Shown here: positions 27,369 to 35,846 of the stretch, piece by piece
Numbering within the stretch: position 1 is the stretch's first letter
How the letters are laid out: every line of letters begins with the position of its first letter
Source of the DNA: Kiloniella sp.
GTDB taxonomy: Bacteria; Pseudomonadota; Alphaproteobacteria; UBA7985
NCBI GenBank assembly: GCA_002690455.1
Contig: NZET01000019.1
Coordinates: forward strand, 1-52,706
Direction of reading: 5' to 3'
DNA length: 52,706 nucleotides
Position numbers and translations under genes: made by a program
Notes under the pieces: model-generated
The model's input: the letters and a program-made list of their open reading frames with translations, nothing else
Told to the model about the DNA's origin: nothing
The model's database searches: none

Positions 27369-29408
27369 TTGACCCTTTTCGATGCCTTTGATACCCCTGT
27401 CAGCCCTCGCGAGACAGACCACAGCCTGCGGTCTATGCTTCGACGCGCACGGCGAGAGTACTTTGCGCGGTTCATGCCCGTTTGGGCTGGTATCCTGACG
27501 CTAGGCACGCTGTGTCTTGGTCTGCCAGGCTTCGTACTGTTTATCCAGGCCATAGCGCCTGAACTGCTCATCGAGGAGCAGGCGGCAGGCATTCCCTGGG
27601 CTACCGCAGCTTCGCTTGCTCTGAACATCAATCCTTTTCAGCCGGGTTTCGCGTCTGTGGTGGCCTGGAGCGCTCCAGTCACAGACTGGCTCCATCCCAC
27701 CCTCGATCGCTTTGGTCTTGAAAGTTTTTTCACAGGCTGCGTCTGTGTGCTGGCCTTGGCCGCTATCATCCGCACAGCGGGTGGTCGGCAATGGTACCAG
27801 ACAGTTTATGACGACATTCCCGGGCGTCGCCTGCTGCTCACTCTGTTGCTGGCTGTTCTGCTGCCTGTCCTGGCTTATGCACTGCTGACGTTGATCGGCG
27901 TGATGGAAATGGCAACGGCTCGCGCGCCCCGTGTCGCTTCCGGCCTCGTCTGGCTGGTCGCTGTTTTGGCGCTCACGTTTGCTGTGTTCCTCGTGTTTCT
28001 TACCTTTACAGTACGACGGCCCGCACCTGGGGCTTTGCTCGCCGGCGCCGCGGTCGCTGGCTTTGGGCTTGGTGGGTTCGTTGCCCTTGCCAATCAGATC
28101 TTTGTCTCTGAAGCGGATGCGGACCTGTGGTCGACGGTGGCGGCTGTGCTCGCCCTCTTCCTTGGTTGGAGTCTTTTTCTGGCCGGGTCCCAACTGGCGG
28201 TCAGTGTTGCGAGGTTGCGTGATCCAATCGGCAGTTTTCTGCATGCAGGACGTGGCGAGCAGCTCGATTTTGCTCTTCGGCTGGTGCGCGATCTTGAGAA
28301 CCAGACGCGGATACAGCGCTGGTCCGATGTTGAGGCGCTGAGGCGCTCCCTGACGGCCCATCCCGCTATGGTGAGCTACGTGCTCGACCGGTTGCGCCGC
28401 TCAGGTCTGGTGGAATTCGATGAAATGGGCCGTCGGCCTCCTCAGCGTTGGGCGATCCGAGATGACCTAGAAGCCCTGAGCCTGCATGATCTTTCGCGCG
28501 CCATGGGAACGCATCTGGAGCCTTCCCCGGGGTTGCACGGTCAACCAGCAGAGCAGGCGATCGAGGCCCTCGCCGCGCGAGAGCATTTGGATCAGAGTCA
28601 GGATCTGCTGAGTTTGTTCCGTGAGTCGGATGATGCAGCGCTGGCTCCTGGATCGCCTATGCTGACCGTCGCAGACGTGCGGTTTGGTCTCGCAGACATC
28701 GATGCCGTAGCCGGTGCACCTGTCTTTCATCCTGATGCTGAACTGATCGATAGGGCTCAGGGTGATAATGGCGGCCCGGTTGATACCGAACCGGGCTACA
28801 TCTTTGTTGACACCGTGCTACTGGATAGTGGGGGTCTCAACGCTTCGGCTGCGGGAACGGCCCTGGACTTGACCCAGGACATGCGTCTGCGAGATGATTA
28901 TGCGATGAGAGCACAGACACAGATTGCCATTGCAGAGGGCACTGATTCTCAAGCTGGTCAGGCCGAGAGAGAAAGCGCCGAGTCACCAATCATTCTTGGT
29001 CAAGTGTCGCCGCTGGCTGCGGTCCAGCGTGAGATCGACAATCTGCTCGACGTTCAGAGTGATGCAGCTGACCCTCCTGCCACTCTTTACATCGCGCCTT
29101 ATCGCTCCTGGCGCAGCGATTTGGCCGTGTCACGCGCGCGCGCGGGTGTGGTCGCTGAACCAGATACGGCAATGCCGACCGACCACCAAGCCACCACTTT
29201 CCGAACGGTACCCAATCCGACGTTTGTTGATCCGGTCGCCAGTTGGCGTGGGTTTCGCATTCCAATTCAGCGCCCGCACGTCTCGGCCGATCTATTTGTT
29301 GCTGCCAAAGCGCATCACTCCCTAGCGCCGTCAGCCGAGACCAACCTGAGTGCTCCCATTCCTGCGACGGTGACGCCCCTTTACCGGGTGACTTTCGGGG
29401 CCACTTAA
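27369..29408 (+). CDS. YihY/BrkB-like membrane protein with long acidic C-terminal extension
   Basis: About 679 aa from a TTG at 27369, with AAGAGG 11 bases upstream; the ATG at 27435 is the alternative. The frame extends further left, but only through repeat copy B. Six membrane helices lie in the first half, for example WAGILTLGTLCLGLPGFVLFI and LLLTLLLAVLLPVLAYALLTL. The last, WSTVAAVLALFLGWSLFLAGSQLAVSV, and the winged-helix-like region after it (MVSYVLDRLRRSGLVEF, QRWAIRDDLEALSLHDLSRAMG) resemble the end of YihY/'RNase BN-like' proteins. About 280 further residues are Asp/Ala-rich and look disordered. The family call is from pattern only; function unknown. It precedes pdxH by 123 bp. Confidence 0.65.
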   Translation: MTLFDAFDTPVSPRETDHSLRSMLRRARREYFARFMPVWAGILTLGTLCLGLPGFVLFIQAIAPELLIEEQAAGIPWATAASLALNINPFQPGFASVVAWSAPVTDWLHPTLDRFGLESFFTGCVCVLALAAIIRTAGGRQWYQTVYDDIPGRRLLLTLLLAVLLPVLAYALLTLIGVMEMATARAPRVASGLVWLVAVLALTFAVFLVFLTFTVRRPAPGALLAGAAVAGFGLGGFVALANQIFVSEADADLWSTVAAVLALFLGWSLFLAGSQLAVSVARLRDPIGSFLHAGRGEQLDFALRLVRDLENQTRIQRWSDVEALRRSLTAHPAMVSYVLDRLRRSGLVEFDEMGRRPPQRWAIRDDLEALSLHDLSRAMGTHLEPSPGLHGQPAEQAIEALAAREHLDQSQDLLSLFRESDDAALAPGSPMLTVADVRFGLADIDAVAGAPVFHPDAELIDRAQGDNGGPVDTEPGYIFVDTVLLDSGGLNASAAGTALDLTQDMRLRDDYAMRAQTQIAIAEGTDSQAGQAERESAESPIILGQVSPLAAVQREIDNLLDVQSDAADPPATLYIAPYRSWRSDLAVSRARAGVVAEPDTAMPTDHQATTFRTVPNPTFVDPVASWRGFRIPIQRPHVSADLFVAAKAHHSLAPSAETNLSAPIPATVTPLYRVTFGAT

Positions 29409-29531
29409 ACGGGTCCATTATCTTCAAGCGCGGGCGATCAATCGAAGCCTCTGATGGACCGTCAGCAGATTGAGGAACCGCCCTTTCGAAGCCGTCACCC
29501 TGGCATGTTCGCCCTGTGGAGAGAATTCGGT

Positions 29532-30128
29532 ATGAGTTTTAACGTTTCTGACCCCCTTTCCCTCTTTTCCCAGTGGTTGGATGAAGCTGCTGGGACAGAG
29601 GTTAACGACCCAAATGCTATGGCGCTAGCGACCCTTGATGCTGATGGGACGCTGAGCAACCGCATCGTATTGCTCAAAGGGCATGACGCTCAGGGATTTC
29701 GATTTTTTACAAACTATGAGGGGCGCAAGGGCCTGGCGTTGGAAGCAAACCCAAAGGCAGCTGCGCTGTTCCATTGGAAAACCCTCGATCGGCAAGTGCG
29801 TCTTGAAGGGCCCGTCAAACGGCTCAGCCCCGAAGAATCTCAAGCATACTACGATACCCGTGCGCGTGGTTCACGGATTGGCGCCTGGGCTAGCCTCCAA
29901 TCACAGCCCTTGCCTGATCGCGAGGCGCTCCAGTCAAGGATTGACGATTACGAAACCCGTTTCGAAGGTCTGGAGCAGTTTCCCAAACCCGATTATTGGG
30001 GCGGATTTATTCTCCAGCCTCTGGCGATGGAGTTTTGGAGAGCCGGTGACTTTCGCCTTCACGAGCGGGTGCGTCTGACCCGCCGGGAGACAAGGGGTGA
30101 TTGGACGCAGAGCCCGCTCTATCCCTAA
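29532..30128 (+). CDS. pdxH: Pyridoxine/pyridoxamine 5'-phosphate oxidase
   Basis: FMN enzyme that oxidises PNP or PMP to pyridoxal 5'-phosphate, in B6 synthesis and salvage. 198 aa from the ATG at 29532, which has GGAGAG eight bases upstream; codons before it are unrelated. Motifs: NRIVLLKGHD (FMN), FFTNYEGRKG, LDRQVRLEG, SRIGAWASLQSQPL, and the C-terminal substrate signature WRAGDFRLHERVRLTR. Repeat element C lies directly downstream. Confidence 0.95.
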   Translation: MSFNVSDPLSLFSQWLDEAAGTEVNDPNAMALATLDADGTLSNRIVLLKGHDAQGFRFFTNYEGRKGLALEANPKAAALFHWKTLDRQVRLEGPVKRLSPEESQAYYDTRARGSRIGAWASLQSQPLPDREALQSRIDDYETRFEGLEQFPKPDYWGGFILQPLAMEFWRAGDFRLHERVRLTRRETRGDWTQSPLYP

Positions 30129-30160
30129 GCCACCGCTTGTTTCTTGCTTTGTAGGATGGC

Positions 30161-30210
30161 GCGCTCGATTTGACGCCGCTTCGCGGCTTACAAATCTCCC
30201 CCGCGCAATC
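30161..30210 (+). repeat. Dispersed 50-bp core repeat, copy C
   Basis: Best copy of the family, beginning GCGCTCGATTTGACGCC and containing the hairpin GCCGC-TTC-GCGGC. It starts 32 bp after the pdxH stop and is followed by a second hairpin (GCCGGCCTTCGCCCGGC, from 30221) and by module 3. Together they fill most of the 314-bp gap between pdxH and ygfZ, which are convergent; no gene is seen there. Confidence 0.85.
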
Positions 30211-30256
30211 AAACGGACACGCCGGCCTTCGCCCGGCGCGGCCCCTGATCGTTTTG

Positions 30257-30310
30257 GGTTGCGCCGACTTGTGCCCGACCGCGCTTCGCGCGGCGGTCCC
30301 AAGCGTCGCG
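30257..30310 (+). repeat. Hairpin repeat module 3 (copy in element C)
   Basis: From GGTTGCGCC to GCGTCGCG, with the central hairpin CCGCGC-TTC-GCGCGG. Same direction as the copy at 23872-23925, while the core repeats beside the two copies point in opposite directions. Confidence 0.7.
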
Positions 30311-30442
30311 TACTGTCCCAACCCACTCCATGCTTGAAGTGCGACCTTTAAAGAGAATCTTTGGCGCTGCTGCTAACGGCGCCCATATTGGCATGAATTC
30401 GAAGGCGGCTTGGTCCTTTCCTTTCCTTTCTGGCCTGCCCTG

Positions 30443-31339
30443 TCATTCCGTGCGGTCGGGGTCTGCAGTCACGCGCACGATCGCACCACTTTCCAGCTGC
30501 AATTCGCCATCAATGAACGCGTGCCGCATCAACCCCAGCGCCATCCCATTCACAGCTGAGAGAATTTCACCTGCCTGCCGCTCGCCCGCCAGAACAGGCT
30601 CGCCCGGCTGCATCGCTGTGTCTGCAGAAAGCGTCATCATCCGTTTCTTGCCAAGATTTCGGTATTTCATGCGCGCGGTCACTTCCTGACCGACGTAGCA
30701 GCCCTTCCTAAAATCCAGCCCGCCCAACCGCTCGAAGCCGCTTTCCATCAACAGCGCTTTGTTGGGCGGCAGGTCTACCGGACCCTCAGGGATCACGGCA
30801 GCAATCCGCGCGCGATCATAATTCTGTAGCGATTGTGCGTCGCTGATCTCGGATCTCGAAGACGTAGCATTTGACCGAGGAACGGCCAGTCCAGGGCCCA
30901 GTACCCGTTCACCCAGATCTGGTGACCGTGGATCAACGAAGCGTCGCACCTCACCTGAAAATTGCCCGGTGCCGAAATCGCTTAACAGGCCACCCGCCTC
31001 ACCCGCTTCATCAGCTAAAGCGGGCGCCAGCGGCAGAATGGTTGCCACCTGCCAGTCATCGAGTACGTCAACCGCAATAGCCGCGCGCAATTTGTACATC
31101 TGCAGCCGCTTGGCGAACGCGCTACCCGCCGGGAAATCGATCAGCACCCGGCCCTCATCAGTATAGCAGAGCAGGTCGGCAAGCAGTTTCCCTTGGGGCG
31201 TCAGCAAGGCGGCCAAGGTCGCACCACCAACATTCGGCGACATGTCGGCACTGAGCAATGTATTCAGAAAGTCAAATCGGTCCTCACCAGACACAGCGAG
31301 AACGGCACGATCCGCCAACCGGCACAGGATGGCGGTCAT
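30443..31339 (-). CDS. ygfZ: Folate-binding protein YgfZ (GcvT-like, Fe-S cluster factor)
   Basis: 298 aa homologue of the GcvT T-protein that works with folate in assembly or repair of certain iron-sulfur enzymes. The diagnostic signature KGCYVGQEVTARM is present; the Cys is the conserved YgfZ residue. The start LADRAVLAVSGEDRFDFLNTLLSAD is typical. It lies 21 bp downstream of the AI-2E-family transporter gene on the same strand, so the two are probably cotranscribed. Confidence 0.93.
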   Translation of the reverse strand: MTAILCRLADRAVLAVSGEDRFDFLNTLLSADMSPNVGGATLAALLTPQGKLLADLLCYTDEGRVLIDFPAGSAFAKRLQMYKLRAAIAVDVLDDWQVATILPLAPALADEAGEAGGLLSDFGTGQFSGEVRRFVDPRSPDLGERVLGPGLAVPRSNATSSRSEISDAQSLQNYDRARIAAVIPEGPVDLPPNKALLMESGFERLGGLDFRKGCYVGQEVTARMKYRNLGKKRMMTLSADTAMQPGEPVLAGERQAGEILSAVNGMALGLMRHAFIDGELQLESGAIVRVTADPDRTE

Positions 31340-31360
31340 GGAGCGATTCGCCTGATTGTA

Positions 31361-32485
31361 TCAGCCCGCTGTGTCACGGCCCGCTACCGGCATTACCACA
31401 GGGCCAAATTCCTCTTCCACACTATCGCCGTTCTGGCTCAGCAGCACGGCGATCCAGCGCGTTGCAGGCACAGAGGCAAAGATGATGGCAAGCATCACTG
31501 TCACTGGCACAGAAATCAGCATGCCCACCGGTCCCCACAGGAAGCCCCAAAACGACAGCGAAACCAGAATGATCAGGGGCGAAAGATTCAGGGAACTACC
31601 CAGAAACCGCGGTTCGAGGATACTGCCGACCAACTGCTGCACCCCGATCAACAGACCGGTGACCACCAGAATGACCCACGCATCGCCGTCCCAGAACTGC
31701 AGCACAGCCATGGCCACCGGCAGGATCACCGCGATGATGGAGCCGACCACCGGAATGAAATTCAGGAAGAACACCAGCATGGCCCATACGGGTGCGTAGT
31801 TGATATCAAACACCAGCAGGATGATGTACGCCAACACGGCCGTAATCAGGCTCATCAGCGTCTTAACAGCCAGATAAGCCTGGATCTTCCGACTGATGGT
31901 GCCGAGCATGATCCGCGCCCGTGAATAGTCATCGGCACGAGGGAACAGATGCTTCAACTTCGAGGAGAAGCGCTGATCTTCAACCAGCATGAAGGCGACG
32001 TAAATCACAACAATCACCAGGTTCTGCGTCACCAGCCGCAGCTGACCCGCGAAATTGTTGGCGATACCGAGGATGCGGTCGAATTGATCTTGCAGATTGA
32101 CATCGAGTGACAGCCCGTCGGGCAGCAGGCTGAGCAGGAGTGCAAGTAGCCGGTTGGCATCGGCGGCATAGGCCGAAAAATCAACCACCAGCGCCGAAAA
32201 ACTCGCCAGCACAATGTTGACGACGAAGTAGGCGATCGACCCGATCACCCCCATGGCCAATAGCAGACAGACCCAGCGTGGCAGTTGAAAACGCCCCAAC
32301 CGAAGACCCGCCATGAAATCCCGCAGGCTGGCAATCACGTACCAAACTACAATCGCCAGAACCAAAGGCAGCAAAAAGGGGCGCCCCAGTGCCAGCGCTG
32401 CCACCACGGCAGTCAGGATAAAAATAGCGGCGCCAATACTCAGGATCGACGTACGAACCACCCCCGATGGCTTTTTGGATGTCAT
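31361..32485 (-). CDS. AI-2E family transporter
   Basis: 374 aa inner-membrane protein with about eight helices, for example TSILSIGAAIFILTAVVAALALGRPFLLPLVLAIVVWYV near the N-terminus (written here only to mark helices 1-2). The family-typical stretch VWAMLVFFLNFIPVVGSIIAVILP, with its PVVGS motif, lies in the C-terminal half, followed by SLSFWGFLWGPVGMLISVP. Members (PF01594) include the autoinducer-2 exporter TqsA and Na+/H+ antiporters, so the substrate is open. Upstream of ygfZ in a probable two-gene transcript; divergent from the quinone oxidoreductase gene. Confidence 0.9.
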   Translation of the reverse strand: MTSKKPSGVVRTSILSIGAAIFILTAVVAALALGRPFLLPLVLAIVVWYVIASLRDFMAGLRLGRFQLPRWVCLLLAMGVIGSIAYFVVNIVLASFSALVVDFSAYAADANRLLALLLSLLPDGLSLDVNLQDQFDRILGIANNFAGQLRLVTQNLVIVVIYVAFMLVEDQRFSSKLKHLFPRADDYSRARIMLGTISRKIQAYLAVKTLMSLITAVLAYIILLVFDINYAPVWAMLVFFLNFIPVVGSIIAVILPVAMAVLQFWDGDAWVILVVTGLLIGVQQLVGSILEPRFLGSSLNLSPLIILVSLSFWGFLWGPVGMLISVPVTVMLAIIFASVPATRWIAVLLSQNGDSVEEEFGPVVMPVAGRDTAG

Positions 32486-32658
32486 CGACTATGTCTCAAC
32501 AGTGCGGAATGAACGGGCGATCATTCTGCGCCTAAACCGGAATCATGCAACAGATTACGTTATCTTTGGCTCTTTTTTATGCGCCGGAGTTAAGGCAATG
32601 TCGCAGAAGTATTGCCCGGGTCACTGCCGACCCCGCTTTTCAATGGAAGGACACAGGC

Positions 32659-33624
32659 GTGAGCAAGGCCATCATTATTCGAAAGACGGGTGGGCTGGAG
32701 GCCCTGAGGATCGAAGACCGCGACGTCGGCAAGCCGGGTGAAGGAGAGATCCGCATTCGCAACACCCACATAGGTCTGAACTTCATTGATATCTATTTCC
32801 GTAACGGCCTCTATCCCAGCGAGCTACCCTTCGTCCCCGGGTCAGAAAGCGTGGGTGAGATCACCGACATTGGCCCCGGGGTGAATGGCTTTAAGGTCGG
32901 CGATCGAGTCGCCAGTCTCGCACCAGGGGCCTACGCCGAAGAGCGCCTGATACCTGCCGACAAAACGGTACTGTTGCCCGACGATATCAGCAACGAGGCG
33001 GCTGCTGCTGCCTTGCTCAAGGGCATGACGGTCCAGTACCTGCTGAAGCAGTCCTACGCGATCCAGCCGGGTCAGACCTGCCTCTTTCACTCGGCAGCCG
33101 GCGGCGTCGGATTGATTGCCTGCCAATGGGCCCGCGCCATGGGGGTGACGCTGATTGGAACGGCTGGAAGTGCTGAAAAATGTCAGCTCGCCTTGGATCA
33201 TGGAGCCACGCACTGCATCAATTATCTCGACGATGACTGGGTGGAGCAGGTCAGAGAATTATCCGGTGGTGGGGTTCCGGTTGTCTATGATTCTGTTGGG
33301 CAGACGACGGTTGAAGGCTCGCTCGACTGCCTGAAACCCTTGGGCTACTTCATCACTTACGGTAATTCGTCTGGTGCCATCGCCGGGGTCGCACCATCAG
33401 CTTTGGCCGCGCGAGGATCTTTGTACATGCAAAGACCGTCTCTTTTCGCGTATATTAGCACGAGGGCGCAACTCAACCGGGTTGCGGGGGATCTCTTTAG
33501 CGTGATGCAGTCCGGCGATGTCAAACCCGTCGTTGGGCAGCGTCTTCCTTTTGTTGAGGTGGCGGAAGCCCACCGCCGTTTGGAGGCCCGTGAAACCACG
33601 GGGTCTACCATTCTAGAAATCTGA
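32659..33624 (+). CDS. Quinone oxidoreductase-like zinc-free MDR protein
   Basis: 321 aa from the GTG at 32659 (GGAAGG eight bases upstream), matching the usual 320-327 aa of E. coli Qor; the open frame to 32545 adds an unlikely leader. It is a medium-chain dehydrogenase of the zeta-crystallin type that reduces quinones or enones with NADPH. Signs are the N-terminal GLNFIDIYFRNGLYP, the FVPGSESVGEI segment, the nucleotide loop HSAAGGVGLIACQWA, and no structural or catalytic zinc cysteines. The 15-bp gap to mscL suggests joint transcription. Confidence 0.92.
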   Translation: MSKAIIIRKTGGLEALRIEDRDVGKPGEGEIRIRNTHIGLNFIDIYFRNGLYPSELPFVPGSESVGEITDIGPGVNGFKVGDRVASLAPGAYAEERLIPADKTVLLPDDISNEAAAAALLKGMTVQYLLKQSYAIQPGQTCLFHSAAGGVGLIACQWARAMGVTLIGTAGSAEKCQLALDHGATHCINYLDDDWVEQVRELSGGGVPVVYDSVGQTTVEGSLDCLKPLGYFITYGNSSGAIAGVAPSALAARGSLYMQRPSLFAYISTRAQLNRVAGDLFSVMQSGDVKPVVGQRLPFVEVAEAHRRLEARETTGSTILEI

Positions 33625-33639
33625 GGATCACCCCAATTT

Positions 33640-34071
33640 ATGCTGAAAGAATTCAGGGAATTTATCGAACGTGGCAACGTGATCGACCTGGCGGTCGCTT
33701 TCATCCTTGGCTTGGCGTTCAACGGAATTGTCAAATCGCTGGTGAACGACATCATCATGCCTCTCGTCGGGCTGGTGACGGGCGGTGCCGATTTTTCCAA
33801 CCGCTTCATTGTTCTTGGGAGCGGCAGCTTCGAAACCCTCGCAGCAGCACAGGAAGCTGGCCTAGCGACGCTCAACTACGGTGTATTCATCAACACCACC
33901 ATTGAGTTTATCATCATCGCGTTCGTGCTGTTCATGGCGGTGCGCACCTACAACCGCTTCAAGCGCAAGCAGGAAGCCGAACCGGCAGAGGCGGCTGAAC
34001 CGGCGGCTCCGCCACGGCAAGAAGTCCTGCTCGAAGAGATCCGGGATGCGCTGCGCAGTCCTGCAAGCTGA
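33640..34071 (+). CDS. mscL: Large-conductance mechanosensitive channel
   Basis: 143 aa inner-membrane pentameric channel that opens under membrane tension to release solutes on osmotic downshock. The N-terminal amphipathic helix [23 protein letters not shown] continues into TM1, with the periplasmic loop [12 protein letters not shown] and TM2 [20 protein letters not shown]. The C-terminal helical bundle ([13 protein letters not shown]) follows an Ala/Glu/Pro linker. All family features are present. Confidence 0.96.
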   Translation: MLKEFREFIERGNVIDLAVAFILGLAFNGIVKSLVNDIIMPLVGLVTGGADFSNRFIVLGSGSFETLAAAQEAGLATLNYGVFINTTIEFIIIAFVLFMAVRTYNRFKRKQEAEPAEAAEPAAPPRQEVLLEEIRDALRSPAS

Positions 34072-34150
34072 TCTAAGGCGAGGTCTCAGGGGCGAGCTGT
34101 TCATAGCTTAGCCCTGGTAACTTTTGGGACAGACCGAGGAGAAAGCGGCC

Positions 34151-34173
34151 GGGGGAGGGCTCAGACCTCCCCC
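34151..34173. terminator. G/C hairpin between convergent mscL and glpK
   Basis: Perfect 8-bp stem GGGGGAGG/CCTCCCCC with a 7-nt loop, between the two convergent stops. There is no good T-run on either strand, so it is a possible bidirectional or factor-assisted terminator. Confidence 0.4.
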
Positions 34174-34260
34174 CATTTGTCAGCAAATGCCGAAACCAAA
34201 TCTGCCAGCCCAGAGCGGCTGGCATTGAAAACATGCCTGAGGCTTGGCCGACCTCTGTTC

Positions 34261-35751
34261 TTATCTGTCGCTGAGCGTCCGCTGCACCGCGTCATTCCAA
34301 ATGCTAATCTTGCGGGCGCGTCGCGCAGCATCCCATCCGGGTTCAAAACGCTTATCGCGTTGCCACCTCCGTGCAAAGTCATCCTGACTTCCAAAAAACC
34401 CGACCTGTGCGCCGGCGAGATAGGCCACACCCAGCGCAGTGGTCTCCGTCACCACCGGCCGTTCTACCGCCGCGTCCAGCACGTCGGCCAGCGCCTGCAT
34501 GGTCCAGTCGCTCGCGGTCATCCCGCCGTCAACCCGCAAGATAGTTCGTGCCGCATCAGCCCAATCTGCCTTCATCGCCGTCAGCAGGTCGTTGGTTTGA
34601 AAGCACACCGCTTCCAGCGCCGCACGCGCGAATTCCGCAGGACCGGAATTTCGGGTCAGGCCATAGATCGCGCCCCGTGCTTCGCTATCCCAGTGGGGGG
34701 CGCCGAGACCGGTAAAGGCGGGGACCAGCACAACGTCCTGCTCGTCATCTGCACTGTCGGCCAGTGCCCCTGACTGAGCGGCATTTTCAAGGATGCCAAG
34801 ACCGTCGCGCAGCCACTGAACCGCCGCCCCGGCAATGAAGATTGAGCCCTCTAGCGCGTAGGTCGGCGCACCGTTCAGCCTGTACGCTAACGTGGTGAGC
34901 AGACGGTTGTTGGATGGTACAGCCTCTGTCCCGGTGTTGAGCACGGCGAAACATCCGGTGCCATAGGTCGATTTCAGCATGCCAGGCTGAAAACACCCCT
35001 GTCCCACGACTGCCGCGTGTTGATCTCCGGCCATGGCCGAGATTGGTACGGACGAACCGGCACCAAGGAGCGCGGTGGTCCCAAAGTCAGCCGCATTGTC
35101 ACAAACCTCGGGAAGCATGGCTTCCGGCACGTCCAGCATCGAGAGCAGTTCCGCATCCCAGCGCTGTTCATGGATGTTGAACAGCAGCGTGCGGCAGGCA
35201 TTGGTTGCATCGGTCCGGTGCACCGCGCCGTCGGTGAGCCGATACAGCAGCCAGGTGTCGATGGTGCCAAAGGCCAGCGCACCAGCCTCTGCCCGCGCCC
35301 GAGCACCCTCAACGTGATCCAGCAACCATGCCAGCTTGGTACCTGAGAAATAGGGATCGAGCAGTAAACCGGTTTTAGCCGTGACCATGGCCTCTCTGCC
35401 TTCGGCCTTCAGCTGCGCGCAGAAGTCGGCGGTGCGTCGGTCCTGCCACACAATGGCGGGGTGGATGGGCTTACCGGTTGCGCGGTCCCAAACCACAACG
35501 GTTTCGCGCTGATTGGTGATACCGATGGCGGCAATGTCAGCCGCCGTCAGGCCTGCTTCAGCCATCGCGTCCCGGGCCACCTCAACAACTGAGTGCCAAA
35601 TCTCATCTGCGTCGTGCTCAACCCACCCGGACTTGGGGTAGAACTGAGTAAATTCCCTCTGTGCGATGCTCAGGCTATTGAAGTCTGAATCGAACACGAT
35701 GGCCCGACTGCTCGTCGTTCCCTGATCGATCGCCATTACCGCTTTCGTCAC
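34261..35751 (-). CDS. glpK: Glycerol kinase
   Basis: Phosphorylates glycerol to sn-glycerol 3-phosphate. 496 aa from the GTG at 35751, preceded by GGAGG eight bases upstream; another GTG five codons earlier is less well placed. FGGY-family marks: [15 protein letters not shown] (phosphate 1), [37 protein letters not shown], and [14 protein letters not shown]. No glpF, glpD or glpR is nearby, so it stands alone. Confidence 0.96.
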   Translation of the reverse strand: MTKAVMAIDQGTTSSRAIVFDSDFNSLSIAQREFTQFYPKSGWVEHDADEIWHSVVEVARDAMAEAGLTAADIAAIGITNQRETVVVWDRATGKPIHPAIVWQDRRTADFCAQLKAEGREAMVTAKTGLLLDPYFSGTKLAWLLDHVEGARARAEAGALAFGTIDTWLLYRLTDGAVHRTDATNACRTLLFNIHEQRWDAELLSMLDVPEAMLPEVCDNAADFGTTALLGAGSSVPISAMAGDQHAAVVGQGCFQPGMLKSTYGTGCFAVLNTGTEAVPSNNRLLTTLAYRLNGAPTYALEGSIFIAGAAVQWLRDGLGILENAAQSGALADSADDEQDVVLVPAFTGLGAPHWDSEARGAIYGLTRNSGPAEFARAALEAVCFQTNDLLTAMKADWADAARTILRVDGGMTASDWTMQALADVLDAAVERPVVTETTALGVAYLAGAQVGFFGSQDDFARRWQRDKRFEPGWDAARRARKISIWNDAVQRTLSDR

Positions 35752-35846
35752 TGCCTGTTCCTCCACGAAGTCGTGCTGGGCCTCGCCGCTACCCTAGGGA
35801 TAACGTTCGCGCCTCGCCAGTCCCGGGAAAGGATTCCGGGGAATTT

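Noticed and set aside
30007-30321. Minus-strand frame through repeat element C
   Set aside because: It encodes the hairpin repeat (peptide AGEICKPRSGVKS), and a similar peptide would come from element A; this is repeat-derived, not a gene.
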